Positions 18,511 to 27,932 of a stretch of 64,000 nt of DNA are shown here, one piece after another (position 1 is the stretch's first letter; each line of letters opens with the position of its first letter). This DNA comes from Halomonas urumqiensis (GTDB taxonomy: Bacteria; Pseudomonadota; Gammaproteobacteria; Pseudomonadales; Halomonadaceae): positions 248,001 through 312,000 of the forward strand of contig NZ_PYUD01000001.1 in assembly GCF_003028575.1 (NCBI RefSeq), given 5' to 3'. Both the position numbers and the translations under genes were made by a program. Below the pieces are notes generated by a model, which saw only the letters and a program-made list of their open reading frames with translations, was not told the origin of the DNA and made no database searches.

Positions 18511-19803
18511 ATGAAGGTTCTGATCATTGGCGGCGGTGGCCGCGAACATGCCCTGGCCTGGAAGGTCGCAAGCTCACCTCGGGTCACGTCGGTTCATGTG
18601 GCCCCCGGCAATGCCGGAACCGCTCGTGAGTCGGGGATTGCCAATGTCGACATCACAGTGGATGACCTCGACGGCCTGGTGGCTTTTGCCCGTGACAACG
18701 CCATCGACCTGACCATCGTCGGTCCCGAAGCCCCGCTCGTGGCAGGTGTGGTGGATCGTTTCCGCGAGGCGGGGCTGACGATTTTTGGCCCCACCGCCGG
18801 CGCCGCCCAGCTCGAGGGCTCCAAGTCCTTCACCAAGGACTTCCTGGCCCGTCACGCCATTCCCACCGCCGACTACCAGACCTTCACCGAGGTTGCCCCG
18901 GCGCTTGCCTATCTAGCCGAGCAAGGTGCTCCTATCGTCATCAAGGCTGATGGTCTGGCGGCCGGCAAGGGGGTGATTGTTGCCATGGATCAGGCCGAGG
19001 CCGAGGCGGCAATCCGCGACATGCTCGAGGCCAATGCCTTCGGCGATGCCGGGGCCAGGGTAGTGATCGAGGAGTTTCTCCAGGGGGAGGAGGCCAGTTT
19101 CATCGTCATGGTGGATGGCCAGACGGTGCTGCCGATGGCCACCAGCCAGGATCACAAGCGAGTGGGCGAAGGCGATACCGGCCCCAATACGGGTGGCATG
19201 GGCGCCTATTCGCCCGCGCCTGTGGTCACCGACGACGTGCACCAGCGCATCATGGACCAGGTGATTCTGCCCACCGTGAGGGGCATGGCAGAGGAAGGCC
19301 ATGCCTACTCCGGTTTCCTGTATGCCGGCCTGATGATCGACGCGTCCGGCAACCCCAGGGTGATCGAGTACAACTGCCGCTTCGGTGACCCCGAGACACA
19401 GCCGATCATGTTGCGCCTGACGTCGGATCTTGCCGAGCTGTGCCTGGCGGGTGCCCGGGGAGAGCTTGCCGGCCTAGCCTGTGAATGGGACCCGCGTGTC
19501 GCGGTGGGCGTGGTGATGGCAGCCGGTGGCTACCCCGGCAGCTACCGCAAGGCTGACGTCATTGAAGGCATCGAGGCCGCCGAAGGCACCGGCTGCAAGG
19601 TCTTCCATGCGGGTACCAGTGAGCGCGATGGCAAGCTTGTCACCGCCGGCGGTCGGGTGCTGTGTGTCACGGCACTTGGCGAAGGCGTGGGTGCCGCGCG
19701 CGACCTGGCTTATCGGGGCGTGGCGGCGATCCAGTGGCCGCAGGCCCTGTATCGCCGCGATATTGCCCACCGTGCGATCGCCCGGGAGCGGGACGAGAGT
19801 TGA
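18511..19803 (+). CDS. purD: Phosphoribosylamine--glycine ligase (GAR synthetase)
   Basis: A 430-aa ATP-grasp enzyme that joins glycine to phosphoribosylamine in purine synthesis. Start [18 protein letters not shown], nucleotide-binding [16 protein letters not shown], the block [20 protein letters not shown], and [11 protein letters not shown] in the ligase core are all as in PurD. The length is normal. purH is not adjacent here, unlike in many gammaproteobacteria. Confidence 0.97.
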   Translation: MKVLIIGGGGREHALAWKVASSPRVTSVHVAPGNAGTARESGIANVDITVDDLDGLVAFARDNAIDLTIVGPEAPLVAGVVDRFREAGLTIFGPTAGAAQLEGSKSFTKDFLARHAIPTADYQTFTEVAPALAYLAEQGAPIVIKADGLAAGKGVIVAMDQAEAEAAIRDMLEANAFGDAGARVVIEEFLQGEEASFIVMVDGQTVLPMATSQDHKRVGEGDTGPNTGGMGAYSPAPVVTDDVHQRIMDQVILPTVRGMAEEGHAYSGFLYAGLMIDASGNPRVIEYNCRFGDPETQPIMLRLTSDLAELCLAGARGELAGLACEWDPRVAVGVVMAAGGYPGSYRKADVIEGIEAAEGTGCKVFHAGTSERDGKLVTAGGRVLCVTALGEGVGAARDLAYRGVAAIQWPQALYRRDIAHRAIARERDES

Positions 19804-19848
19804 TCCCGCCTGGTCAACTGGGTAACAGACCACCACCAAGGAGCGAGC

Positions 19849-20289
19849 ATGGAGCGCGTCAGGCTGGAATTTCCCGAGGCTCGCCGGGTGCATCGTCACC
19901 CGCTGAGCGTGCGTGTATCCGACATGAACTACGGCGGCCATCTGGGTCATGATGCGTTGTTGTCGCTGATGCACGAGGGGCGTAAACATGCCTTGGCGGC
20001 ACTGGGCTTCGATGAGTGGAACCTGGCAGGCTATCCCAGTGTGGTCGCCGATCTCGCCGTGACCTATCAGTCCGAGGCGCGTTGGCCCGATGCGCTGGTC
20101 GTGGAAACGGCCATTCCAGTACCGCAGGGCCGCGCGATCTGCATCTATCATCGCCTGCTCAAGGCCGATGACGACCGGGTGGTGGCCACCGCCCGGCTCA
20201 ACCTGGTGCTGGTGGATACCAGCAGCGGCCGCCCCGTCAGCGTACCCGAGCCCGTGCGCCAGGCCATTGCCGAGGCGGGAGGCACCTGA
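19849..20289 (+). CDS. Hotdog-fold acyl-CoA thioesterase family protein
   Basis: A 146-aa single-domain 4HBT/YbgC-like protein. The motif VRVSDMNYGGHLGHDALLSL matches the hotdog active-site helix, in which Asp or Asn and Gly-His occupy the catalytic region, and VVATARLNLVLVD is the typical last strand. The physiological acyl group is not readable. GGAG precedes the ATG at 19849, and the stop abuts the kinase start with a one-base overlap (TGATG), so translation is coupled. Confidence 0.75.
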   Translation: MERVRLEFPEARRVHRHPLSVRVSDMNYGGHLGHDALLSLMHEGRKHALAALGFDEWNLAGYPSVVADLAVTYQSEARWPDALVVETAIPVPQGRAICIYHRLLKADDDRVVATARLNLVLVDTSSGRPVSVPEPVRQAIAEAGGT

Positions 20290-21161
20290 TGTCACGGGAA
20301 TATCCGATCATTGCGGTGACCGGCTCTTCCGGTGCCGGTACGACCACGGTCAAGCGCACCTTCGAGCGCATGTTCGCCCGCGAAGACGTGCATGCCGCCT
20401 TTGTCGATGGCGATGCCTTCCATCGCTATACCCGTGAGGAGTTGGGGCGAATCTTCCGCGAAGAGCCCGACCGCAAGGACGAGTTGTCGCATTTTGCCGT
20501 GGAAGCCAACCTGCTCGAGGAGCTCGAGGCGCTGTTCATGGAGTACGGCGACGGCGGCAGCGGCACCTACCGGCATTACATCCATGCCGAAGACAAGCAG
20601 ATGATCGAGGCCGGCTACCGTGTCGGCACCTTCACCGAATGGCAGCCGTTGCCGTTCGGCACCGACCTGCTGTTCTACGAAGGGCTGCATGGGGGGTTGG
20701 TGACCGCCCAGCACGACATCGCTCGCCATGTCGATCTGCTGGTGGGTGTGGCCCCGACCATGAACCTCGAATGGATCCAGAAGATCGACCGTGACACCAA
20801 GCTGCGCGGTTACTCCCAGGAGGCGGTGATCGACACCATCCTGGGGCGCATGGACGATTACGTGCGCTATATCCAGCCGCAGTTCTCGCGTACCCACATC
20901 AATTTCCAGCGCGTGCCGACGGTCGACACTTCCAACCCCTTCGAAGTGCAAGACATCCCCACCGATGCCGAGTCCTTCGTGGTGATTCGCTTTCGAGACC
21001 CGGCCACGGTGGATTTTCCCTACCTGCTGGCAATGATCCAGGATGCCTTCATGAGCCGTCCGCACACCCTGGTGGTGCCGGGCTCACGGCTGTCGCTGGC
21101 CATGGAGCTTATCCTGGCGCCGTTGGTTCGCCATCTGCTGGCACAGCGCCGCTTCCGTTGA
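20289..21161 (+). CDS. prkB: Phosphoribulokinase-like kinase (PrkB type)
   Basis: A 290-aa P-loop kinase of the proteobacterial class I phosphoribulokinase family. P-loop GSSGAGTTTVKRTFERMF (about 12-29), VDGDAFHRYTREEL, YRHYIHAEDKQ and LLFYEGLHGG (Walker B region) match PRK. Phosphoribulokinase makes ribulose-1,5-bisphosphate, yet no RuBisCO is visible, and similar solitary prkB genes occur in heterotrophic gammaproteobacteria with undefined roles. It overlaps the thioesterase gene by one base. Confidence 0.85.
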   Translation: MSREYPIIAVTGSSGAGTTTVKRTFERMFAREDVHAAFVDGDAFHRYTREELGRIFREEPDRKDELSHFAVEANLLEELEALFMEYGDGGSGTYRHYIHAEDKQMIEAGYRVGTFTEWQPLPFGTDLLFYEGLHGGLVTAQHDIARHVDLLVGVAPTMNLEWIQKIDRDTKLRGYSQEAVIDTILGRMDDYVRYIQPQFSRTHINFQRVPTVDTSNPFEVQDIPTDAESFVVIRFRDPATVDFPYLLAMIQDAFMSRPHTLVVPGSRLSLAMELILAPLVRHLLAQRRFR

Positions 21162-21200
21162 GCGTGGCGACCCCCATACGTCTATCAGGAGCCAACACCC

Positions 21201-21542
21201 ATGGACTGCCTGTTCTGCAAGATCATCAATCGCGAGATACCCGCCGAGATCGTCTTCGAGGACGATCAGGTACTGGCCTTCGAGGACATCAACCCCCAGG
21301 CGCCGACCCATCTGCTGGTCATCCCCAAGCGCCATATCGCGACCCTCAACGACCTCGGCGAGGGCGACGATGCCCTGGTCGGGCGACTCACCGGCACCGC
21401 CGCGCGACTTGCCCGCGAGCGGGGCTTCGCCGAGGAGGGGTACCGCGTGGTCATGAACTGCAATGACCATGGTGGGCAGACCGTCTATCATATTCATATG
21501 CACCTGATGGGCGGTCGACGCTTCACGTGGCCGGCTGGGTAG
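21201..21542 (+). CDS. hinT: HIT family protein (HinT-type purine phosphoramidase)
   Basis: A 113-aa histidine-triad hydrolase. CLFCKIINREIPAEIVFEDD is the N-terminal family block, and YHIHMHLMGG is the HxHxHxx triad with the catalytic central His. The family hydrolyses adenosine 5'-phosphoramidates and aminoacyl-adenylates. Length is normal. Confidence 0.92.
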   Translation: MDCLFCKIINREIPAEIVFEDDQVLAFEDINPQAPTHLLVIPKRHIATLNDLGEGDDALVGRLTGTAARLARERGFAEEGYRVVMNCNDHGGQTVYHIHMHLMGGRRFTWPAG

Positions 21543-21600
21543 CCGGCGCTTTGCGGGTAAACCGCGCGACTATCAGCGCTCGGCGCATCGGGTGCATCTG

Positions 21601-21624
21601 TGACGCCGCCTTCGGGCGGCGTCA
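21601..21624. terminator. GC-rich hairpin, terminator-like, between hinT and coq7
   Basis: TGACGCCGCC and GGCGGCGTCA form a perfect 10-bp stem on a TTCG loop. No T run follows, so it is either a weak terminator or a 3'-end stabiliser. Confidence 0.55.
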
Positions 21625-21696
21625 TGCCGCACGCCGGGAACTTCTGGTCAGGTGCCTGCTCGGTTACACTGTGGCGAGTCCAGTGATGAGGTCGAC

Positions 21697-22341
21697 ATGA
21701 ACCGCACGCTTACCCGTACCGACCAACTTATCCATCAGTTCGATACCGTGCTTCGCACCCTGGTGCCCCACGCCGCCCAGCCCTCGCGGCCATCTCCCGC
21801 CACGCCGGAGATCGTCGATGAGCCGATGGATGATGACGAACGCCGCCATGCCGCGGGGTTGATGCGCATCAACCATACCGGCGAGGTATGCGCCCAGGCG
21901 CTTTACCAGGGTCAGGGCTTGACCGCCAAGCTGCCTGAGGTGCGCGGTCAGATGGAAGAAGCCGCTCAGGAGGAGGTCGACCACCTGGCGTGGTGCGACG
22001 AGCGGCTGCAGGAGCTGCATGACCGGCCGAGCCTGCTCAACCCGTTGTTCTATGCGGCATCCTTCGGTATCGGGGCGGTGGCGGGAGCGGTCGGCGACAG
22101 TGTCAGCCTGGGTTTCGTGGCGGCCACCGAAGAGCAGGTCGGCAAGCACCTCGACAAGCATCTCGAGACCCTGCCGTCCGGGGATCGCCGTTCACGCGCG
22201 GTGCTCAAGCAGATGGTGATCGACGAGGCGCATCACGCCCAGTTGGCCCTCGAGGCCGGTGGTGCGCGCTTCCCCGCTCCGGTGAAGGCCGGTATGACGC
22301 TGATGTCGAAGGTGATGACCAGCAGCGTCTACAAGTTATAA
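21697..22341 (+). CDS. coq7: 3-demethoxyubiquinol 3-hydroxylase (ubiquinone synthesis)
   Basis: A 214-aa ferritin-like di-iron monooxygenase catalysing the last hydroxylation in ubiquinone synthesis, the role of UbiF in E. coli. Ligand motifs are [29 protein letters not shown] (ExxH), [14 protein letters not shown] and [10 protein letters not shown] (ExxH). The C-terminal helix is membrane-associating ([20 protein letters not shown]). The ATG at 21697 gives the family length. An upstream in-frame start would add 15 residues. Confidence 0.94.
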   Translation: MNRTLTRTDQLIHQFDTVLRTLVPHAAQPSRPSPATPEIVDEPMDDDERRHAAGLMRINHTGEVCAQALYQGQGLTAKLPEVRGQMEEAAQEEVDHLAWCDERLQELHDRPSLLNPLFYAASFGIGAVAGAVGDSVSLGFVAATEEQVGKHLDKHLETLPSGDRRSRAVLKQMVIDEAHHAQLALEAGGARFPAPVKAGMTLMSKVMTSSVYKL

Positions 22342-22360
22342 CTGGGCTTCGCCCGACGGC

Positions 22361-22780
22361 TTACCCCTCGACGATGGTAAACGAGTGGCTGATCTCGACA
22401 CCGCCCTTGCCCAGCATGATCGAGGCACTGCAGTACTTCTCGGCGGAAAGCTCCACGGCGCGCTGCACCTGCTTTTCCTTCAGGCCACGGCCACTGACGG
22501 TGAAGTGCACGTGAATGCGCGTGAATACGCTCGGCACCTCGTCGGCGCGCTCGGCCTCGAGGGTTGCCACGCAGTCGCTGACCGGCGCGCGTGACTTCTC
22601 GAGTATCTCCAGCACATCGAAGGAGGTGCAGGCGCCCAGCCCCATCAGCATCATCTCCATGGGGCGCGGGCCGGTGTTGCGGCCACCGTGATCGGGCGGG
22701 CCGTCGATCACCAGGCTGTGGCCGCTACCACTCTCGGCAACGAACTGACGACCATCGGTCCACTTGATGCTGGCTTTCAT
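22361..22780 (-). CDS. OsmC family protein (YhfA-like)
   Basis: A 139-aa OsmC-fold protein, a family of thiol peroxidases and related proteins. ASIKWTDGRQFVAESGSGHS, RPMEMMLMGLGACTSFDVLE (which holds one redox Cys) and AEKYCSASIMLGKGG (the second Cys) are clear. Cys-containing OsmC proteins reduce organic hydroperoxides, but YhfA-like members have no settled function. The ATG at 22780 follows AAGGAG on the minus strand. The gene converges on coq7. Confidence 0.88.
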   Translation of the reverse strand: MKASIKWTDGRQFVAESGSGHSLVIDGPPDHGGRNTGPRPMEMMLMGLGACTSFDVLEILEKSRAPVSDCVATLEAERADEVPSVFTRIHVHFTVSGRGLKEKQVQRAVELSAEKYCSASIMLGKGGVEISHSFTIVEG

Positions 22781-22829
22781 GGCAAGGGCTCCTTTTCGAT
22801 TGACGGTTAAAGGTGGCCAGCATACAGGG

Positions 22830-22985
22830 GTATCGCAGTTGCCCAAAGCGAGAGGCGCCGGGGACAGGTCGTAGAGGGGGTCCGAGGACCAGGGATGGCC
22901 GAGGTAGCGTACATGGACGTATTCACAGCGCCCCCTCGAGAGCCTGTCGCCGGAACAGCTTCGAGCGATCCCGCTACTTGCGAAT
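22830..22985 (+). repeat. Dispersed palindromic element, copy A
   Basis: The outer end is TATCGCAGTTG (22831-22841). The long arms are 22856-22880 (CGCCGGGGACAGG...GAGGGGG) and 22931-22953 (CCCCCTCGAG..CCTGTCGCCGG), an imperfect inverted repeat of about 20 pairs. Between them lie the core CCGAGGACCAGGG, GGTAGCGT at 22903-22910, and ATTCACAGCGCC (22921-22932). It occupies the spacer between the osmC start and the murU stop. Confidence 0.8.
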
Positions 22986-22995
22986 AGCTTGCGGC

Positions 22996-23658
22996 TCAGC
23001 TCCGCAGGCGGCGGTCGAGGTCGGCCAGCCGCTCGGGCGTGCCGACATCCACCCAGGCGCCACGATGGTGCTGGCCGCTGACGCGATGCAAGGCCATCGC
23101 CGCACGCAGCAGCGGGGCCAGGGCGAAGGCGCCGGGTGGCTGGTTGGCGACAAGCGCAGGGTCGATGACGCCGAGCCCGGCGTAGGTCAGGCGTGGCTCG
23201 CCGTGTTCATGCACCCGGCCATGCCGGTCGAGGTGGAAGTCACCCGTGGCGTGATGCGCCGGGTTGTCGACCAGCACCAGGTGGGCGAGGTCGTGGCCAA
23301 GCCCCGGCAGCGTTGCCAGGTCCAGATCGCACCAGATATCGCCGTTGACCAGCACGAAGGGCGCTTCACCGAGCAGCGGCAAGGCCTGGTGGATGCCGCC
23401 GCCGGTCTCCAGCGGTGTCGTCTCGTGGCTCCAGTGGATGGCCATGCCGAATTCGCTGCCGTCACCCAGTGCCTCGATGACTTGCTCGGCCAGATAGCTG
23501 ACATTGATCACGACGTCGCGGATACCCGCGGCGCGCAGGCGCTCGAGATGGTGAACGATCAGGGGGTTCCCCCCGGCCCGGAGCAGTGGCTTGGGGCAAT
23601 GGTCGGTAAGCGGGCGCATTCGCGTGCCGAGGCCGGCGGCGAGAATCATGGCCTTCAT
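22996..23658 (-). CDS. murU: N-acetylmuramate alpha-1-phosphate uridylyltransferase
   Basis: A 220-aa nucleotidyltransferase that converts MurNAc-1-phosphate and UTP to UDP-MurNAc in peptidoglycan recycling. [19 protein letters not shown] is the nucleotide-binding start, PKPLL holds the conserved Lys, and [12 protein letters not shown] contains the metal-binding Asp. The start overlaps the amgK stop by four bases. A sugar-nucleotide enzyme for another sugar cannot be excluded by sequence alone, but the amgK neighbour argues for MurU. Confidence 0.88.
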   Translation of the reverse strand: MKAMILAAGLGTRMRPLTDHCPKPLLRAGGNPLIVHHLERLRAAGIRDVVINVSYLAEQVIEALGDGSEFGMAIHWSHETTPLETGGGIHQALPLLGEAPFVLVNGDIWCDLDLATLPGLGHDLAHLVLVDNPAHHATGDFHLDRHGRVHEHGEPRLTYAGLGVIDPALVANQPPGAFALAPLLRAAMALHRVSGQHHRGAWVDVGTPERLADLDRRLRS

Positions 23659-24677
23659 TGGTGAGCCTCCAGCCGACGCGTCAGGGACGGGCGAAATGTT
23701 TCGGCAAGCCACTGGCGAAAATCCGCGTGGCCGGCAATGCCCGCCAGACTGTCTTCCAGGTGATCGAGAAAATGCGGCAGGCGCTCGAGGTAGCCGGTGC
23801 GGCCATCGCGAAGGGTCAGGCGGCAGAAGATGCCAAGCACCTTGAGGGCGCGTTGCGCGGCCATGGCTTGCACCTGGCCAAGGAAGGTCGCGGTGTCAAT
23901 GCCGTTCGGCAGGCGGCCATCGGTCACCGCTTGGCGGCGGAAGGCCTCGACCCAAGCGTTGAAGCGGCGGGCCGGAAAGCGGCAGTAACGACCGCGCAGC
24001 AGCGAAATCAGGTCATAGCTTATCGGGCCCGCCACGGCATCCTGGAAGTCGATCAGGAACAGTTGCTGGTCATGCACCATCAGGTTCATGGCGTCGAAGT
24101 CGCGATGCACGGCCACCACCGGTTGGGCCAGCGCCGACGCGATCAGCGAATCGCGCAGTGCCGCCCATCCAGCGGGTACGGGCATCTCGAGCCAGCCATC
24201 GAGGCACCATTCGGGGAACAAGTCGAGCTCACGACCCAGCAGATCCGCATCATAGGCCGGCAGGGCGGCGGAGGGTGCCTGGTTCTGAAGGGTATGCAGC
24301 AGCGCCATGGCGCGTTCGTGCCAATCCAGTGTCTCGCCGGCATCGACATCCCGGAAATGGTGTTGCAGCGGCGTATCGCCAAGGTCGTCGAGCTCGAGAA
24401 AGCCAGCCTCGAGATCCACCGCATGAAGCCCCGGCACCGGCAGGCCGGCGTCGGCCCAGGCACGGGCGATAGCCACGAAGGGCGTGCTGTCTTCCTTGCG
24501 AGGTGGTGCATCCATCAGCATGCGCGTAGTGCCGTCGGGCAGCGTCAGCCGGAAGTAGCGACGAAAGCTGGCATCGCCCGCGGCCAGCCGCAGATCCAGT
24601 GCGTCCGCGGGCAGCCGGTGCTGATCGGCAGTCCAATGGTGCAGTCGGGCAAGGCGCGTGGTGGCGGCGTCTGACAT
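23655..24677 (-). CDS. amgK: N-acetylmuramate/N-acetylglucosamine anomeric kinase
   Basis: A 340-aa phosphotransferase of the aminoglycoside kinase-like fold. [21 protein letters not shown] carries the catalytic Asp and Asn, followed by [18 protein letters not shown] (the DFG-like Asp). In Pseudomonas putida AmgK phosphorylates recycled MurNAc at C1 and MurU then makes UDP-MurNAc, bypassing de novo synthesis and giving fosfomycin tolerance. The overlap with murU and the divergent lptD-surA neighbours fit that gene order. Confidence 0.88.
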   Translation of the reverse strand: MSDAATTRLARLHHWTADQHRLPADALDLRLAAGDASFRRYFRLTLPDGTTRMLMDAPPRKEDSTPFVAIARAWADAGLPVPGLHAVDLEAGFLELDDLGDTPLQHHFRDVDAGETLDWHERAMALLHTLQNQAPSAALPAYDADLLGRELDLFPEWCLDGWLEMPVPAGWAALRDSLIASALAQPVVAVHRDFDAMNLMVHDQQLFLIDFQDAVAGPISYDLISLLRGRYCRFPARRFNAWVEAFRRQAVTDGRLPNGIDTATFLGQVQAMAAQRALKVLGIFCRLTLRDGRTGYLERLPHFLDHLEDSLAGIAGHADFRQWLAETFRPSLTRRLEAHQ

Positions 24678-24792
24678 GGTGCGAGAGGCTCCCGGTTAGA
24701 GGTCTGGCCGGTTGACGGCCTGTTGGTAGCGCCGCATGCTGAGCGCCGAGCTTGTATAATACCGATTCACCCCGCCAAGGACATCGAGGAAC

Positions 24793-27225
24793 ATGGGCAA
24801 GCAACACTCATGGACGGCTCTGGCTGGCCTTGCGGCCATCGGTCTGGCCAGCGGTCCGCTCGCGGCGGCACCGCCTGCGCCTCTGCCGGCCGAATCCCTG
24901 GATTTTCGCCCATGGGGCGATGATCGGCCGGCCGACGCGCTGTGCCGGGGGATCTACGTGATGCCGGATTATCGCGTGGCGGCTCCCGAGCAAGGCAAGG
25001 TGGCAAGTGTTTCGGAATTGGCCAACTACGGGTCTGACGGTGAAACCATTCTTGCCGGCGAAGTCATCCTGCGTCGTGATACTGCCCAGCTCGAGTCCCC
25101 CAATGTGCGGGTGCCCAGCAGCCGCGATCGCGCCTTTGCCGAAGGGCCGCTGGCGCTGCGTGACGAGAATCTGCTGGTTCGCGGTGATGCCGCGGAACTG
25201 GCATTGAACAGCGATGCCGCCAGTATCGACGGCGCGCACTATGTGGTTCACGATCAGCATCTGCGCGGCGATGCTTCGCGCCTCGAGCGCCTGGAGGACG
25301 GCCGCTATCGGCTCTCCGATGCCACCTTCACCACCTGCGACCCGGGCAGCAAGCTGTGGCGTCTGGTGGGTGGCGACGTGCTGCTCGACCGTGAACAGGG
25401 TTTCGGCACCGCTCGTCATGCCCGCCTGGAAGTCGGTCACGTACCGGTCTTCTATTGGCCCTGGGTGCGTTTCCCCATCGATGACCGTCGCCAGACCGGA
25501 TTTCTTTGGCCCAGTGTCGGCTTCTCCGATGAGTCGCTGGACTATGCCCAGCCGTTCTACTGGAACATCGCGCCGAATCAGGATGCCACCATCACGCCAC
25601 GCTGGATCACGGATCGTGGCCTTTTGCTGGGCGGTGAATATCGCTACCTGCTGCCAAGTGACGCCGGCCAGATAGAAGGGGCGTTTCTTTCGGGCGACGA
25701 TGGCGGGCTGGATAGCCGGGATGCCCCCTCGCGTCGCTACGAGGGTGAGGATCGCTGGTACCTGGATTATCGGCATGCCGGACGCTTCGATGCGCGGACC
25801 CGTTATCAACTGCGCTATGGGGCGGCCAGTGACGGGCGTTACTTCGAGGATTTCGGCAGCGACTTTGGCGAGCAGACCACCAACGCCATGGCGAGGTTGG
25901 CGCAGGTCGACTATCGCGGTGATCGCTGGCTCCTGGATGCCCGTGCCCAAGGGTTCCAGCGCCTCAATGATCCGCTCGCCGATCGCGACAAACCGTTCTA
26001 CCGGCTGCCAAGCCTCTCGGCCAGCGCGCGTTGGGACCAACCCTCCGGCTTGTATCAGCAGTGGCGCTCGAATGCGACCTACTTCTGGCGGGACGTCGAT
26101 GAGAATCGCGTGCCGCTGCGCGAAGCGGCCACCGGTACCAGGGTGCATCTCTCACCGGCGGTCGGTTGGCGCGCCGAGGCCATGTGGGGGCATCTGGAAC
26201 CCCGCGTGGAGTGGCTCGCCACGGCCTACGACCTCGATTACGGCGACCGCGAGACCGAGCGTTCCGAAAGCCTCCAGCGTAATGTACCGGTGGCCTCCAT
26301 CGATGGCGGACTGGTGTTCGATCGTGAACTGGATCTTGGCGGTCGAGGGTATCGTCAGACCCTCGAGCCACGTATCAACTACGCGTTCGTGCCGGCACGC
26401 GACCAATCGGAGTTTCCCGACTTCGATGCCAGCGAGCGTCCCTTCTCCTGGAACCAGTTGTGGTCACCACGGCGCTTTTCCGGCGCCGACCGGGTAGGGG
26501 ATCTCAATCGAATTTCGCTGGGGGTCGAATCACGGCTACTCGATGATCAGCAGGGCCGCGAGCGTCTCTCGGTGGGCATTGGTCAGTCCGCCTACTTCGA
26601 TGACCGCCATATCGACATCAATGGTGACCCCGACACGCTACCCAACCGCGACACCGACCCGGAGGCCTGGTACCGTGCGACCCGCGACCGCTCGCCGCTG
26701 GTCAGTCATGTTGACTGGCGGATCACCGAGCAATGGCGTACCCGCTGGGAGTGGCTGTATGACGACCAGCGCGAGCGTACCGAGCGCACCGGCCTCGATC
26801 TGCAGTACCGTTCTTCGGTCGGCCATGTGCTGAACCTTGGCTACCGTTGGGAGCTCCAAGGCTTCGACCCTTCGCTCGAGCCGGGGGACGACGCCTTCCG
26901 CAACTTCAACCGCGAGGAGGCGAATGTCTCTTTCGCCTGGAAGGCCAGTCCACGTGTCGACCTGATCGGTCGCTTCCTGTACGACAACACCAACGACCGC
27001 CCGCTGGAGCAGCTGGCGGGTGTGCAGTGGAACGACTGCTGTTATGGTCTGCAACTGGTCTGGCGAGAGTGGGTCGATGACAACGACACCGCGCGGGTCG
27101 AAGATGATTTCAACGACCGGGGAATTTTCCTGCGCTTCGTGTTCAAGGGCCTTGGCGGTGTGGGCCGCAATGCCGACAGCTATTTCGAGGAGGCCATCCC
27201 GGGCTATCGCTCCACAGCGTTTTGA
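24793..27225 (+). CDS. lptD: LPS-assembly outer-membrane protein LptD
   Basis: An 810-aa outer-membrane beta-barrel that, with LptE, inserts lipopolysaccharide into the outer leaflet. A signal peptide covers about 1-25 (LAAIGLASGPLAAAPP). An OstA/LptA-like jellyroll domain follows (about 60-190), then the barrel. Cysteines at about 51, 182, 749 and 750 (the last two in WNDCCYG) match the four disulfide-forming Cys of the family. GAGGA precedes the ATG at 24793. Its chaperone gene surA follows directly. Confidence 0.95.
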   Translation: MGKQHSWTALAGLAAIGLASGPLAAAPPAPLPAESLDFRPWGDDRPADALCRGIYVMPDYRVAAPEQGKVASVSELANYGSDGETILAGEVILRRDTAQLESPNVRVPSSRDRAFAEGPLALRDENLLVRGDAAELALNSDAASIDGAHYVVHDQHLRGDASRLERLEDGRYRLSDATFTTCDPGSKLWRLVGGDVLLDREQGFGTARHARLEVGHVPVFYWPWVRFPIDDRRQTGFLWPSVGFSDESLDYAQPFYWNIAPNQDATITPRWITDRGLLLGGEYRYLLPSDAGQIEGAFLSGDDGGLDSRDAPSRRYEGEDRWYLDYRHAGRFDARTRYQLRYGAASDGRYFEDFGSDFGEQTTNAMARLAQVDYRGDRWLLDARAQGFQRLNDPLADRDKPFYRLPSLSASARWDQPSGLYQQWRSNATYFWRDVDENRVPLREAATGTRVHLSPAVGWRAEAMWGHLEPRVEWLATAYDLDYGDRETERSESLQRNVPVASIDGGLVFDRELDLGGRGYRQTLEPRINYAFVPARDQSEFPDFDASERPFSWNQLWSPRRFSGADRVGDLNRISLGVESRLLDDQQGRERLSVGIGQSAYFDDRHIDINGDPDTLPNRDTDPEAWYRATRDRSPLVSHVDWRITEQWRTRWEWLYDDQRERTERTGLDLQYRSSVGHVLNLGYRWELQGFDPSLEPGDDAFRNFNREEANVSFAWKASPRVDLIGRFLYDNTNDRPLEQLAGVQWNDCCYGLQLVWREWVDDNDTARVEDDFNDRGIFLRFVFKGLGGVGRNADSYFEEAIPGYRSTAF

Positions 27226-27275
27226 GCCCGACCGGATGACCCGTTCAGAGAGGGATGATGAGAGGACTACACACC

Positions 27276-27932
27276 ATGCGGACCCGACGTACCGCCACCC
27301 TGGGCGCCAGCCTGATGCTCGCCCTGTGCCTTGGAGCCGTGCCGCTCGCGAGCCATGCCCAGAACTTCCAGTCCACCGAGCGCCAGGCGCTGGACCGTAT
27401 TGTCGCGGTGGTCAATGACAGTGCGATCATGCAAAGTGAGCTCCAGGAACGAGTCGTTCAGGCGCGCAGCCAGCTTGGCGCGCGTGGTGCCGATCTGCCG
27501 CCGGAGCGCGAACTGCGCGAGCAGGTGCTCGAGCGCATGATCGTCGAGGAAGTGCAGATGCAGATGGCGCGCGAAGCAGGCCTTTCGGTCGATGACACCG
27601 AGCTCAATCGCCAGGTTCGCGCCATCGCCGAGAACAACGGCATGACCCTCGAACAATTCGCCGATGCGCTGGAGGCCGATGGCCTGGCATTGTCGTCGGT
27701 GCGCGAAGAGATCCGCCGCGAGCTGGTGCTGCGCGAACTGCACCAGCGCCAGATTGGCGGCCGCGTCTCTCTCTCCGACCGTGAAGTCGAGCGTTTCATG
27801 CAGCAGGAAAACGTCAGCCGCGAAGAGGCTCAGCAGGCCGTGTTCCAGCGCAAGGCCAACGAGGAGCTCGAGGTGTGGCTGCAGGAGATTCGCGCCCAGG
27901 CCTTCGTCGACAACCGGCTCAACGCTCGCTGA
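27276..27932 (+). CDS. surA: Short SurA-like periplasmic chaperone lacking PPIase domains
   Basis: A 218-aa protein with a signal peptide (about 1-29, ending SHAQ). The SurA N-terminal chaperone domain follows: LDRIVAVVNDSAIMQSELQE, then LREQVLERMIVEEVQMQ and VREEIRRELVLRELHQRQI. After VSLSDREVERFM the sequence passes almost at once into the usual SurA C-terminal helix (QRKANEELEVWLQEIRAQAF). The two parvulin domains of a ~430-aa SurA are absent, and no frameshift or remnant is visible. ATGs at 27255 and 27258 are alternative starts, but AGAGGA at 27261-27266 favours 27276. Position after lptD and before pdxA is the classical surA place. Confidence 0.88.
   Translation: MRTRRTATLGASLMLALCLGAVPLASHAQNFQSTERQALDRIVAVVNDSAIMQSELQERVVQARSQLGARGADLPPERELREQVLERMIVEEVQMQMAREAGLSVDDTELNRQVRAIAENNGMTLEQFADALEADGLALSSVREEIRRELVLRELHQRQIGGRVSLSDREVERFMQQENVSREEAQQAVFQRKANEELEVWLQEIRAQAFVDNRLNAR

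Noticed and set aside
23658..24674. Plus-strand open frame opposite amgK (338 aa)
   Set aside because: Antisense shadow of the kinase gene. It has no plausible start site or motif.
24808..26148. Minus-strand open frame opposite lptD (446 aa)
   Set aside because: Third-position GC of lptD keeps this frame open. Composition is unlike a real protein and lptD is unmistakable.
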